Assembly (NCBI GenBank): GCA_026120185.1
Contig: JANUWF010003368.1
Coordinates: 1,302,001 to 1,366,000, forward strand
Direction: 5' to 3'
Source: Voacanga thouarsii
Taxonomy: Eukaryota > Streptophyta > Magnoliopsida > Gentianales > Apocynaceae
DNA: 64,000 nt
In this document: positions 33,441 to 45,961 of the stretch, in pieces
Position numbering within the stretch: position 1 is the stretch's first letter
How the letters are laid out: each line of letters starts with the position of its first letter
Notes under the pieces: generated by a model
What the model was told of the DNA's origin: nothing
The model's input: the letters and a program-made list of their open reading frames with translations, nothing else
The model's database searches: none
Translations under genes and position numbers: made by a program

Positions 33441-35698
33441 TGTTGGAATGTATGTCCAAAATAAATTATGTATTTATGTGTTTCAGAAATTAATAAAATA
33501 TTGCATTCATTAATGGTTTTTTGTTTACATATTTGTGCACATAAAGGTCTAAGTGTGTTCAAAAGTGATCTACGTGATTGGGTTATACTTTGACATTAAG
33601 GTGTAGATTATGGGCTACTAACACATGTAAAAATTGTTCTCGATTGATTGATGAAGTTGGACACTTTATTAAGATTTAGATTATTATACTATAGTTTTTA
33701 AATAGGGAATAGTTTACTTTTAACCAATGAGTAGTCCATTTACACCGATAGTGTAAGTGTATTTTGGGGCGAATTTCATATGAATTTTCCTCGAGGAGTT
33801 CTTGATACTCCCTTTGCTTTGGTATACCCAATGCTGGTGAATTTTTGAAGTTAAAACAAGGGAATACTAGAATTGGACCATGTGATAATCATCTTTATAA
33901 AAGTACTTAAACAAATAAAGAGGTATATCATTGCTACTGCGTGGTCGAGTACCCTAAGACTTGAGTATAAGTTGGTGGTCTGGTGAAGCTAGACTTGTGC
34001 ACTTTGATGTATGATGGGCGAGGTCTTATTGCAAGGCTAATAACTGTGTACATTGCGTGTACGACTTTAGTTAATTAAAACGGACTTATACATTAGATTT
34101 TCTATACTTCACTTAGTGAAGATATCACCTCTTTATGATTGTCCAAAATAATCTAAATAAATCAAGGCCTTGGGAAATGTGGCTAAGTATGTATGATTTT
34201 GGGTAGTTCTCTGAGATAAGTAGGTACATATTGGAAGTCATGGATTTTCGAACTAGATATTAAAGGATGATAGCTATCATTGAGAAATATGTTAGTATAT
34301 TTATCTTATCCCAATAATGAGTGTTACGTAGATGGGTATTTTTGTTATTACTGGGTCAATATTTCCATTTGTGATAAATAAAATATTTAAATGATAAAAT
34401 ACAACTATTTGTCAGGAAGGGTATTTTGATCATTTTAGTAGTTAAGAATAATATGTCTTTTGGTCCCTAGAATAGCTCAAGCAACTTTAGGCTTGTTTTG
34501 GTTCGCGAGGGGGAGAGGAAAGGGGAGGAAGAGTGGTACATTTTACTTTCACTAGGGGAAGTTAATATATTTACTTTTATCTTGTGTTGGTTGGAGTGAA
34601 AATAGAAAGGGAAAGAGAGGGAAGAAGAGAGAGAATAATTAATTTAGTTTACTATGTTATCCCTCATTATCCATTTTATTAAAATTTTTAATGTTAAAAA
34701 TGTGGTCAATGTTGTCATTATTACTTATATTTTATTTTCTTTCTCCCAATCCTTCTAAATTGGGAGGGAAGGAAATGCTGATGCGGAGGGGGAGTGGTAC
34801 CCCTCCTGATTTACTTCCCTTCCACATCTATATCCAACCAAATGATTACCTCCATATTTACTTCCCTTCCTTATTTACTTCCACAAAACAGTCGAACCAA
34901 ACCAAGCCTTAATTAGTAATTTAATATTGGAAGAATTATTTTAAGAGCTCAATTATTTATTTAATTGGGTTAGAAAAATTTATTGGGCCAATTTAATTTA
35001 ATTAGTTTATTAATTAATTATCTTGAGTAATTTTATATTGAGTCCAAGCAGATTAATTAATTAAGATGGAAGCTATTTAATTAGTCTTGGACCAATTAGG
35101 AAAAATCCTAGCCCATCAAGGTTATTGAGAATGCAAAGTTTCTTTTAGAAACTAAGCTACTGCCTCAATTAAAAAAAAAAAAAAAGAAGAAAAGGGAAAT
35201 AGTAAAAAGAAAAGGACGGCTTGTTGAAGTGAAATTGGAAAGCTATTGTTTTGGTTTAGGCAATCAATAGTGGACTCCATATATTCACGTGAAAGAAGGG
35301 AAAAGGTTTGACCAGGTTTTTCCATATAACAAAACAAAGCCACATTTTTTCTTTTGATGCTTTTTTTTCAGTTTTTTCAATTAGCTCTCCCAGGTTCTTT
35401 TAATTGTTTTTCTTCACCCTAATCTTACTTTCACTGGTAGTAGTCTATACGAGATTTGAGAATACTCTGGAAGGTCAAGACCTAGCAAATACAATACATG
35501 TTAGATGTGAAGAAGCTAACGTTTAGCTAGAATTCCTGCAGAACAACTAGTCGTTCAAATCCAAGAACCTTCATTAAATTTGAATCCGACATCGGTTATT
35601 CGATCTAAATGATGTAAAATAAAATATTCATTGATTTTAGCTCAAAAAATTTTGAATTGCATACTTCAGTAGCATATTTTATTTTCTTATGATCCTTC
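33441..35698 (+). mobile_element. COP-E 5' LTR (with MITE, split by COP-G)
   Basis: Starts TGTTGGAATGTATGTCC. The homologous LTR of COP-F begins TATTGGAATGTATGCC at 48856. It ends at GATCCTTC, where COP-G is inserted; the last bases CCTTCA lie at 46834-46839, directly before a primer site. Without the MITE it is about 1.84 kb. The segment 34420-34490 is homologous to the COP-C LTR. No gene. COP-E interrupts LTR-D after GATACT; its right end is not in the window. Confidence 0.85.
34490..34908. mobile_element. Tourist-like (PIF/Harbinger) MITE
   Basis: 419 bp with terminal inverted repeats GGCTTGTTTTGGTTCG and CGAACCAAACCAAGCC (one mismatch), flanked by the trinucleotide TTA on both sides (34487-34489 and 34909-34911). 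A 3-bp TTA/TAA duplication and a GGC/GCC-ended repeat with a TTTGGTT core are typical of Tourist MITEs. It has no coding capacity and would be moved by a transposase from elsewhere. The related COP-C LTR lacks it. Confidence 0.85.
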
Positions 35699-37470
35699 TA
35701 TTAGTATTATGTCCGAGCGGCAGTCACATGTATTGTATATTGCACATTTATGTAATAATACAAGGCATTCTTTATCTTTTAGTTTGTTTTATTTTCATGC
35801 GTATGTAATTATTAGATAAAGTCCCAAGTACAACACCGCGTTAAGAAAATCGTGATAGAAATCATAATGTAATATTCCTACTACACTGGATCGTGTTTGT
35901 GCTTAAAACTATCCCTAGTTATAGCATTAATGAGATATGACAATATTAATGTGCGAGGACTAGCATCTGTTATATCCCTTGATTAGATCAAGTGGTGGTT
36001 ATCATATCCTTGAGTATTGGGATACTCAGGATTAACATGTGGATGTTTGTTAGATGAACAAGTACATTGGATGACCTAGTTATGAGATAATCATATGGAT
36101 AATTATTTAGTGCCTGTGATAGAATCTCATTATAGCAAATATACAAGTATTCTTTAACTTGAGATCTCTTAGATGCTTTGTTTACTAAGTATTATACTTT
36201 GATTCCAATCTCTGAAGTCCCTCTAAGCCCGCCTATGAGATGAATATTGAGTACAACATAAAGTAAATAAAAGTAGTTGAGAGGGTTAATAAATAGTTCA
36301 CCACTCCTAATAGTAGGAGAGTATATCTCAAGGCCACTTGTAGGAATCATTACTCGAAAAGTCCTTGGCCAAGGCGATTATATGTTGGAAGTAGTTCCAA
36401 TTGATACACATATTGAGTAATGGATTTCTTAAACAAGTACTAATAAGTTCGGGCCAAAATTAATAATATTTTGGAGGGAGTTGGCACTAATTCTATCCTC
36501 TAAACTGAATAGAATATAGTATGATGAAAGAAGTTTATTGTATTGATGTTCTGCTATTGAAAGATTCATGTCAAGCTACTAGACTTTCTAGACTTTTAGG
36601 TGGTCATGATGTATTGCTAAATACCTCTTATGATTTGTTGAATATGGATTTATTAATTAGAAAATTAATAAATTAATTATAATTAGAATTAATAAGTTAA
36701 TTCTAATTATTAAGGATTATTAATCCTAAGGGTGTTGGGATTAATTCGTATTTCGCTGCCAATAGACTAGGAAACCTAATAGGTCATGCACAATAGAGAT
36801 TAAGAACTTGAGATGTTATTTGATAACATTATAGGGGTCAATTGTGGGAAGAAGAAAAAGTTATGGTCGAATTATAATTAGTCATAATTTATGGGCCAAA
36901 TTATAATTATAAAAAATTTTGGGTTCTAATTATAATTAAGGAATTCTTTTTCCTTTAGAAATCTTGAAACACGCATGCATATAGTCATTATACATGCCAC
37001 AAGTTTGTGAGTTGTTTTTACGAGAAAAATGAAAAAAGATCAACACAATTGACGCACGATAAAACACAGAGAGAAACCATTCATTTATGATCTTTTTCAT
37101 CTTCTTCAAAACCCTAGCCGCCTTATACACCATGCTAGCACCATGTTTAGGTAGCTCTCGATCTCTTTCCTTGTGTGGACTATATTGGAGGCAATCCTAC
37201 ACTTAGGTTGCTCTGCGTTGATGAACAAGTAGAGAACCGATTTTTCTCTAATTGGTAATTATTGAAGCGCAAGGCAAAAAGTTTTTGTGGTGTCGAATGG
37301 ACTGCTAGATCACTCCATTAATAGAAAAGAAAATTTTAAATTTCTGTAGCATCACCGAAGGTAGTTTTCTTGCCTTTTATCTGATCTGTAACTCGCATAT
37401 AAGTTGATTCGTTAGGTATTTTCTCGTTTTAAATCCGCCGTTAATCTAATTGCATGATCGAGTTACTTAT
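35699..37470 (+). repeat. COP-G 5' LTR
   Basis: About 1.77 kb. It starts TATTAGTATTATGTCCG (TG mutated to TA) and ends near GAGTTACTTATA, where the partner at 46833 reads GAGTTACTAACA. Clearly similar to the COP-B LTR but diverged throughout. Confidence 0.88.
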
Positions 37471-37472
37471 AT

Positions 37473-37485
37473 TGGTATCAGAGCC
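37473..37485 (+). promoter_or_regulatory. COP-G primer binding site (initiator Met-tRNA)
   Basis: TGGTATCAGAGCC directly after the 5' LTR. Confidence 0.9.
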
Positions 37486-39208
37486 CTCTTATATGTGGTT
37501 TATGGATCTTTGTTTCCTGGTGAAATCATTTCGTGATAGTCTCTGTTTTTTCTTAGAATTGTTTTTGAGAAAAGACAAATTTTATCCATTTTGTTTATGA
37601 TTTCAATGGGTTCTTTTAGTGCTATGAAATTGTTTCGAGCATGTTTTTGGGTTTATATGCATGTTCCAGAATGGTTTTGTGAATGGGTTTCTTAACTTTG
37701 TGCTATCAATCACTTTAATTAACAAGTAGATTGTTACATTAGATTATGATAATGATCATGGTCATTGGTTGATACATATTAACAAAGGTTTTTCAATCAA
37801 AATGTACTTTTGAATGATTTGAGAAACGGTATTGCAATTGAAGTTTTGGTTGCAGTCTAAATTGGAAATTGTTTCTAGACCGGTTATAGCTAGGGGTCAA
37901 TCCGCGCAGACTGGGGTTTCTCTCCAATCCAGCCACGGCTCTGGCCCAGTTCGCAGAGCAATATTACTATATAGACAATAACTGTTTTTTAAAGTTTTTT
38001 TAATTATTTCACCTTTTGAGAATTGGCACTAATTATGATTCGATTTTAAATTCAACCCATGATTTTGGATAAAATTATATTTTTGGACCCACAAGTTTCT
38101 AAAAATTTAATTTTGGACTAAAATTTTCCAAAATTAGCTTTTCGACCCAAAACTTTTCAAAATACTAATTTTGGATGTTTTGTGTATTGCATGTTTTTAA
38201 GCTTACTATGTTTTAAGCATGTTTAATTGGCATGGTGGATGGTTTTGGACTAAGACTAAATATATCTGTTTATGTATTATTTACAATTTTAGTTTAATGA
38301 AATAGGGTCTGTGTGTCATTCTTTTTCTTAAATTCTTATGTAATTCACTTCTTGTCTAACTCCCATTGAATGTAATTCGAGGTTTTATATTTAGGAAATT
38401 TATGTAACTAGATTACATAAGTTAGATAGAGTTAGAAAAATTATTCACTAGACATTAGAGATGGTGACCAAAAGAAGGCGAGAGAATAAAACCTTCTACT
38501 TAAATCATATATGAACACATAGGGTTGATCATATTAATTTTTCTCGCTCGAGAAAATTAATTTAGAAAAGTCCATAACCATACAAAATAATTGTTTGTTA
38601 CCATGTTTATCAATTTATGTTGTTTATTGATAAATTCATGCATGTCATTAGATGAGGCTACTAAAAGGAATGAATTCCTCAAATAATATTAAATCTAACA
38701 CGTTGCATTAATATAGTGAGAACGAGAGCTCTTTTTCAAGACTAGGTTATTGGGCATATCCAAGCCTACTCGACATTAAGCATGTCTAAACTATGGAATC
38801 TGATTCCTGATTAATGGATTAGATTTAACTAATATTTTTATCCTGCTTGGGTAACCTAAGCATAAAGATAATTAGAGGCAAGGTTGGGTGAGCATTAAAT
38901 ACTGTAAGATTAATAGATGTTAATCACCTAATGATCCAATAGTTATATTTGATGTAATTGGTATTGGATACCTACTACTGAACTTAAGAGTGGTTTATTG
39001 GACAAACCCAAAATCATTCTTAAGGAATTTGGTTACTAGTCCATTGGAAAAGCTTCCAACGGGCTTTTTTGAATCAATAGTGGGGGCTATTGGTTTGAGT
39101 AAAAAGAGTAGAATAATTATGCGCTTAATTAAAGACATGATTATTTGTATATCATATGCATATACATTTTGTTAATTTCTCTATCTCTACATCTAGGTTA
39201 TTTGCATC
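37486..39208 (+). other. COP-G leader (untranslated)
   Basis: About 1.7 kb. From about 38220 on it aligns with the COP-B leader. A GC-richer patch at 37895-37960, with CTGG/CCAG complements around TCTCTCC, occupies the position of the COP-B hairpin island. No coding evidence. Confidence 0.75.
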
Positions 39209-40075
39209 ATGTCGATCAATCTAAATTTGCGTAGTATCTTGGAAACCAACAAACTTACTGAGTCAAATTTTCTAGACTGGTATAAAAATTTGAGAATTAT
39301 TCTCAAGTCAGAAAAGTTGTTGCATATGCTAAATGCTCCTATTTCGCCACCACCAACTCAAGATACTCATGCTGATGAGCATGTTGTCCATAAGAAGAAC
39401 TAAGAGGATAGCGACATAGCATCATGCTAGCATTAATGACCCCTGAATTACAAAACAGCATGAGCATCTGTATACTTACTTGGCTATCTTTCATTTAAGA
39501 GAGTTGTTTGATGCATAAGCTAAAATAGAAAGATACAAGATCTCTAAATAACTATTCTATTCTAAAATGGTTGAGGGTGCTTTTGTGGCCACTCATAGGC
39601 TTAGAATGTTGGGCTTAGTTGAAAAACTTAGGTCTCTTGGGTTCGTTACGAACAATGAATTAAGTATTGACATAATTTTACAATCTTTATCGAGTAGTTT
39701 TTGTAATTTGTGATAAACTAACCAAATGAACAAGATTGAGTCTACTATACCCGAGCTGATCAATCTTGTTAAGACTATGGAATCCTCCTTGAAGAAGAAA
39801 ACCAATACAGTCATGCTGGTAAATTCTTTATCTTCTAAGAAGAAAGTTTTCAAGAAGAAGAAGAAGACTCCTACTAAGCCCAAAGGTGGTGTGAAGAAAA
39901 AAAAGGAAGCCGCCAAAGGCTGATGTCATTACAGTGGAAAGATGGGCTTTAGAGGCACAACTTCAAAGCCTACCTAGTGACCGTGAAAGAGAAGAAGGAG
40001 AAGCAGAAGCTTTCGAGCATTTCTACTTCTACTTTTGGCATGTTTATGATTGAAATTAATACTACCTTTAAATAT
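39209..40075 (+). pseudogene. COP-G Gag
   Basis: Starts ATG 39209 (MSINLNLRSILETNKLTESNFLDWYKNLRIILKS in COP-B-like form). PPPTQDTHADEH keeps the CAA codon that is TAA in COP-B. Then frameshifts and stops accumulate (near 39400, 39517, 39700). The Lys-rich segment at 39780-39920 is open. The zinc-knuckle region (CHYSGKMGF-like, with cysteines lost) is ruined. Not functional. Confidence 0.85.
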
Positions 40076-41420
40076 AAGATATAAGTATTAGATATTGGTT
40101 ATGGATCTCATTTGTACAATAATTTATATCGACTAAAAGGTAGTAGAAGGCTAGAGAAGGGTGATGTGGACTTACGTGCTGTAAATAGAGAAAAGGTTGC
40201 TGCACTTGTTGTGGGGACTTATCATCTATACTTGTCTTCTGGATTAGTTTTAGAACTTACAAACTATTCTTATGTACCTATTTTACTTAAATACATTATC
40301 TCAGCTACTTGGTTGAACTTAAATGGTGTTCATTTAATTTTCAAGAATAAATATTATTGTTTTTCATTAAATGATGTCTAATATGTACTGTAATTTTGAT
40401 AAATGATTTGTATGTTCTAGATATGAATGATTCAATTCTCAACATAAACAATAAGAAACAAAGAAAAGATAACTCAATCTCATCTTATTTATAGCATTAT
40501 CAATTAGGCCATGTAAATGAGAATCGCGTTTCTATGTTACACAAACTTGGTGACTTAAGGTTATTAGATTATTAATCATGTGGCACATGTGAGTCTTGTT
40601 TACTTTGAAAAATAGCTAAAATTCCTTTTTCTGAAAAATGAGAAAAGGCCAAATAGTTGTTAGAACTTAAACATATTGATGTATGTGGCTCAAGGTCTAT
40701 ATAAGCAAGAAGAGGATATTACTATTTCATAATCTTTATCGATGATTATTCATGATATTGTATTTAATGAATTACAAATTTGAGGTTTTTGACAAGTTCA
40801 AAGACTTTAGGAATGAAGTAGAGAAAAACTTGACAAAAATATTAAAACTCTAAGATTCAATCAATGAGGTAAATACTTAAGTCAAGAGTTTCAAAATTAT
40901 CTTTGAGATAATGAGATATGGGTTGTTGTATTTAATGAAATACAAATCTGAGGTTTTTGACAAATTCAAAGATTTTAGGAATGAAGTAGAGAAAAACTTG
41001 ACAAAAATATTAAAACTCTAAGATTCAATCGATGAGGTAAATACTAAAATCGAGAGTTTCAAAATTATCTTTGAGATAATGAGATATTGTCTCAATGGGC
41101 TCTACAATATATACCTTAACATAATGGTGTATCTACGAGAAAGAATCAAACCCTTCTAGATATGATACGAACCATGATGACTTTTGCAGACTTACCAAAA
41201 TTATTTTGGGAGCATGCATTGGAGACTATTGTTTATATTCTAAACAGAATTCTGACAAAAATAGTTGATTCCACCCCTTATAAGTTTTTCTTAGGAAAGA
41301 GACCAAAGTTATCTCACCTGAGAATATGGGGTTGCCTAACTTTTGTTAAAAGGCCGCAGTCATACAAATTTGAAAGTAAGTCTGATAAATATTTGTTTAT
41401 TAGATTCTAAAAGAGTCATT
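40076..41420 (+). pseudogene. COP-G protease and integrase, with duplication
   Basis: The protease site reads VLDIGYGSH (DTG changed to DIG), followed by an open stretch RRLEKGDVDLRA. The integrase finger retains CESC and most of QLGHVNENRV but has many stops. The core carries a 168-bp tandem duplication (40753-41088). Downstream, KLFWEHALETIVYILNR and KRPKLSHLRIWGC (41162-41410) are readable and end in a stop near 41408. Confidence 0.85.
40753..41088 (+). repeat. 168-bp tandem duplication within COP-G integrase
   Basis: TGTATTTAATGA occurs at 40759 and 40927 and GACAA at 40791 and 40959, giving a constant offset of 168 bp. The copies differ by a handful of substitutions. 168 is 56 codons, so it would have been frame-neutral. 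Confidence 0.9.
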
Positions 41421-43286
41421 TGGATATTACTTCTATCTTTTTTTTTTGAAAAAAAAGTGTTTGTTTCAAAGCATACCATTTTCTTAGAGAAGAAATACAC
41501 GCTCAAAGGAGATAGTTGAAGTTAAATTGAACTTAGTGAAGTTCAAGAAAAATAAACAAATGATGATCAACCAATTGATCCTATATCTATTGATAGAATA
41601 GATGAACCTTTGTTTATACAAGAATCTTATAGGTCGAGTAGGATACGTGTGGTACCAGAAAGATGTAGATTTCTTATAAGTGACCACAATGACATATTGC
41701 TTATAGATGAAGATGAGCCTATTACTTACAAGGATGTTCTAAATAGTTCAGAATCTGACAAATGACTTGAAGTCATGAAGACAGAGATGGATTATATGTA
41801 TGACAACTAAGCATGGTTATTGATTGATCCACCCAAAGGAATTAAACTTATAGGGTGCAAATGGATTTTTAAGAAGAAAACTGACATGGATAATAATGTA
41901 GTTACCTATAAGGCATGACTGGTTGCTAAGGATTATCATCAATAGCATGGTATTAACTATGAAGAAACTTTCTCACCAGTTGCAATGTTGAAATCTATAA
42001 GAATACTCCTAGCATTTACCATTCATTATGACTATGAGGTCTGGTAAATGGATGTGAAAATAGCTTTTGTAAATGAAAACCTGACTGAAGAAGTGTATAT
42101 AACACAGTCTGAGGGTTTCATATCCAAAGATAGCACAAAGGTGTGCAAGCTGCAAATGTCTATTTATGGACTAAAGCAAGCTTCTAACAGTTATAATATC
42201 AGTTTTGATGAAACAATTAAAGAATTTGGTTTCATTCAAAATATTGATGAACCTTGTGCATATAAGAAGGTTAGTGGGAGTGCAGTTGTAACCTATTGCT
42301 TTATGTAAATGACATATTACTAATAGAAAATAGTATACTTGTTCTTCAATCTGTAAAAGTTTGGTTATCCAAGATATTCTCCATGAAAGACTTTAGAGAA
42401 GTAACCTATATTTTGGGAATAAGGATCTATAAAGATAAATAAAAAAGGTTGCTCAATTTTTCACAGTCTACATACATAGATAAAGTATTGAAAAGAATCG
42501 ACATGGATCAATCCAAAAAGATATTCTTACTCATGTCTTATGGGGTAAGCCTTTTAAAGTCAATGTCTTCCAAGAAACAAGTTGAAAAGGATCATATGAG
42601 TAGAATTTCATATATTTCAGCAATTCGATGTATCATATATTCTATGTTATGTATTAAGCCTGATGTATCCTATGCTCTTAGCTTAACAAGCAAATGTCAA
42701 TCTGACCCTGGAGAAGGTCATTGGGTGACTGTAAAGAATATCTTTAAATACTTACGAAGAATTAATAATGTATTCTTAGTTTATGGAGAAGGTGATTTAA
42801 AAGTTAATGGGTATACTGATGTTAGTTTTTAATATGATAAGGATGATTTCAAATCACAAACTGGCTACGCATTTACATTGTGTGGAAGGGCGGTGAGTTG
42901 GAAGAGTTTGAAATAAGATACTATTGCCAACTCATTGACTAAAGCTGAGTACGTAGACGCTTCCAAAGTAGCTAAGGAAGCAGTTTAGATCAAGAAGTTC
43001 TTCACAGAATTAGGAGTGGTTCCTAGCATTGTTGATCCAATATCTTTGTATTGTGGCAACAATAAACCATTGGACAAGCAAATGAACCACGGTCTCATCA
43101 GTGGTCCAAGCATGTAATTAGGCATTTTCACTTGATTAGAAAAATCATTGATGGATGAGATGAAAAGATAGAGAGAGTTCCCACGGATGAGAACATAGCT
43201 GACCCATTCACTAAAGCACTACCCTAGAAGAAACACGATAAGCATGCTAAGTTGTTCGGTATTGATACATGAATGATTCGTTCTAG
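41421..43286 (+). pseudogene. COP-G reverse transcriptase and RNase H
   Basis: Recognisable by [59 protein letters not shown] and IKEFGFIQNIDEPCAYKKVSG. The active site reads YVND (TATGTAAATGAC at 42301-42312) rather than YVDD, in a shifted frame. RNase H: SQSTYIDKVLKRIDMDQSKK, SYALSLTSKCQSDPGEGHW, KVNGYTDVSF, then stops and ADPFTKALP near the end, TAG at 43284-43286. This copy preserves the ~320 bp missing from COP-B. GTGCAAGTGGGAGTT (43286-43300) is the polypurine tract. Confidence 0.87.
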
Positions 43287-43300
43287 TGCAAGTGGGAGTT

Positions 43301-44212
43301 TATTAGTGTTATCCTCTAAAGGTAATCACATGTATTGTATATTGCACATTTATTCAATAATACAATGCATTCTTTATCTTTCAATTTATTTTCTTTTTAT
43401 GTGTATGTAACTATTAGATAAAGTCCCAAGTATAATATTGTGTTAAGAAAATCGTGATAGAGATCATGATGTGAGATTCCTACAACACTGAATCGTGATT
43501 GTGCTTAAAAATATCCCTATTCATAGCATTAATAAGATATAATATCGTTAATGTGCAAAGACTAGCACATGTTATATCTCTTGATTAGATCAAGCGGTGA
43601 TTCTTATATTCATGAGTATTAGGATACTTAGGATTAACATATGGATATTTGTTAGATGAACAAGTGCATTGGATGATCTTGTTATGAGATAATCACATTG
43701 ATAACTATTTAGTGTCAGTGATAGAATCTCATTATAACAAATGTGCAACTATCGTTTGACTTGAGATCTCCAAGATGCTTTGTTTACTAAGCGTTATACT
43801 TTAATTTCAATCTCTAGAGTCCCTCCAAGACCACCTATAGGATGAGCATTGGGTACAACAGAAAGTAAATGAAAGTAGTTGAGAGGGTCAATAAAGGATT
43901 CACCACTCCTAAAAGTAGGAGAGTATATCTCAGGGGCACTTGTAAGAATCATTACTCGAGAAGTCCTTGGCCAAGACAATTATATGTTGGAAGTAGTTCC
44001 AATTGATACACATATTAATTAACTAATTTTTTAAACAAGTACTAAAAAGTTTAGGACAAAATTAATAATATTTCAGAGGGAGTTGGCACTAATTCCATAC
44101 TCTAGAGAGAATGAGATATAGTATGGTGAAAGGAGTTTATTGCACTGATGTGCTGCTATTGAAAGGTTCGTGTTAAGCCACTTGATTTTCTTATCTTTTG
44201 GGTGGTCGTGAT
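43301..44212 (+). repeat. COP-G 3' LTR, first part
   Basis: Starts TATTAGTGTTATCCTC and matches the first half of the COP-G 5' LTR. It is cut at GGTCGTGAT by a solo LTR. Confidence 0.9.
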
Positions 44213-45961
44213 TGTTGGGTATCTCACGCATATCATATATCTTGCAGCGGAAATATAAGAAATAGATACCATCCCAGGACCCGCATATGTGTGGAAAACA
44301 AGACATAAAGAGAATAAAGGTAATAGCTTTACCTTTCTTTGAGCGTCTGAAAAATAAAATTTTTCCTTCTTCAAGTTCGAGGCGCTATCCAGTAATCCTC
44401 TTGATCAAACACCACGAGAGTTGAATGTCCAACCACTATAATCACAGTGTATGATTATTTCTAACAGAAATCCATACGGAGGATCACATTCAAGCACCAA
44501 GATTTTTCTGTGCTAGTAGAAAACAACAATGGCGGCTAGGGTTCTTCTTATTTTTCAGAAAAACGAGAGAGAGAGAAGAAGAGAGTGTGTGCTCTAAGGT
44601 TTTTGTGAATAGCTCTTGTCCAAATAGATATCGTGTGTCTTACACATATAACACAAAAAAACCCTACTAAAAAAAAAAAAAACACTCCAGATGAGAATTC
44701 TAAAACAGTTAGAATTCCCTAATTGTAATTGGAAATATCAAGTTCTCACAATTATAATTTGGACCATAAATTATAACTAATTACAATTTGGCCACAACAA
44801 CTTCTCTTTCTCGTATTTAACCCCACTATATTATCAAATAACATCTTAGTATATAATCCTCTATTGTGTGTGACCTATTAGGTTTCCCAGTCAATTGGTA
44901 GCGAACATAAATTGATCCAAACGTCTTTGAGATTAATAATCCATAATTAATTAGAATTAATCATATTGATTCTAATCAGGATTGGTTTATTAATTCATCA
45001 ATTAATAAACCCATATTCTCATATCGTGAGTGGTATCTAGCAACATATTATGACCACCCAAGTGTCCAGAAAGTCAAGTGGATTGACATGAACCCTTCAA
45101 TAACAAATTACAGTGCAATTAACTCCTTTCACCATACAATATCTAATTCGGACTGGAGTACAGAATTAGTGCCAACTCCCTCCAGAATATATATTAATTC
45201 TGGCCTGAATATAATAGTACTTGTACTAGGAACCAACTACTCTAGATGTGTATTAATTGGAACTGTTTCCAATGCATAGTCGCCTTGGCCAAGGACTTCT
45301 CAAGTAGTAATTCCTATAAGTGGCCGTGAGATATTCGCCCCTATTATTAGGAGTGGTGAATCCTTTATTGATCCTCTCAACTACTTTCAGTTACCTCACA
45401 ATGAACCCAATATCCATCCTATAGGTGGCCCTCGATCTGGCTCCAGAGATTGGAATCAAAGCACAATGCTCAGCAAACAAAGTACGTTGGAGATCTCAAG
45501 TCTAAGGATACTTGCACGTTTACTATATTAAGATTATATCACTGATACTAAATAGTTATCCATGTGATTATCTCATAGCTAGGTCATCCAATGTACTTGT
45601 TCCATTAACAAGCATACATGTGTTAACTTTGAGTATCTCAATACTCACGGATATGAGAACTACCACCTGATCTAATCAGAAGTCTAACACACGCTAGTAT
45701 TAACGCATTAATGATGTCCTGTCTCATTAATACTACGAATAGAGTATATTTAAATACTAACACTATACAGTGTAGTAGGAATCTCATATTATGATCTCTA
45801 TCATGATTTTCTTAACACAGTGTTGTACTAGTGATTTTATCTAATAGTTATATTACTTAAAAGTAAACAAAAGAAACTGTAAGATAAATAATGCACTTTA
45901 TTAAAATAAAATGTGTCATATACAACGTACAAGTGATTGCCTCTAGGGCATAACACTAACA
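44213..45961 (-). mobile_element. Solo LTR of the COP-B family, inside COP-G
   Basis: 1749 bp running TGTTGGGTATCTCACGCA to GGGCATAACACTAACA on the plus strand, the reverse complement of a COP-B-type LTR. Flanked by GTGAT (44208-44212 and 45962-45966). No internal region remains, as expected after recombination between the two LTRs of an integrated copy. It is closer to COP-B than to its COP-G host. Confidence 0.93.
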
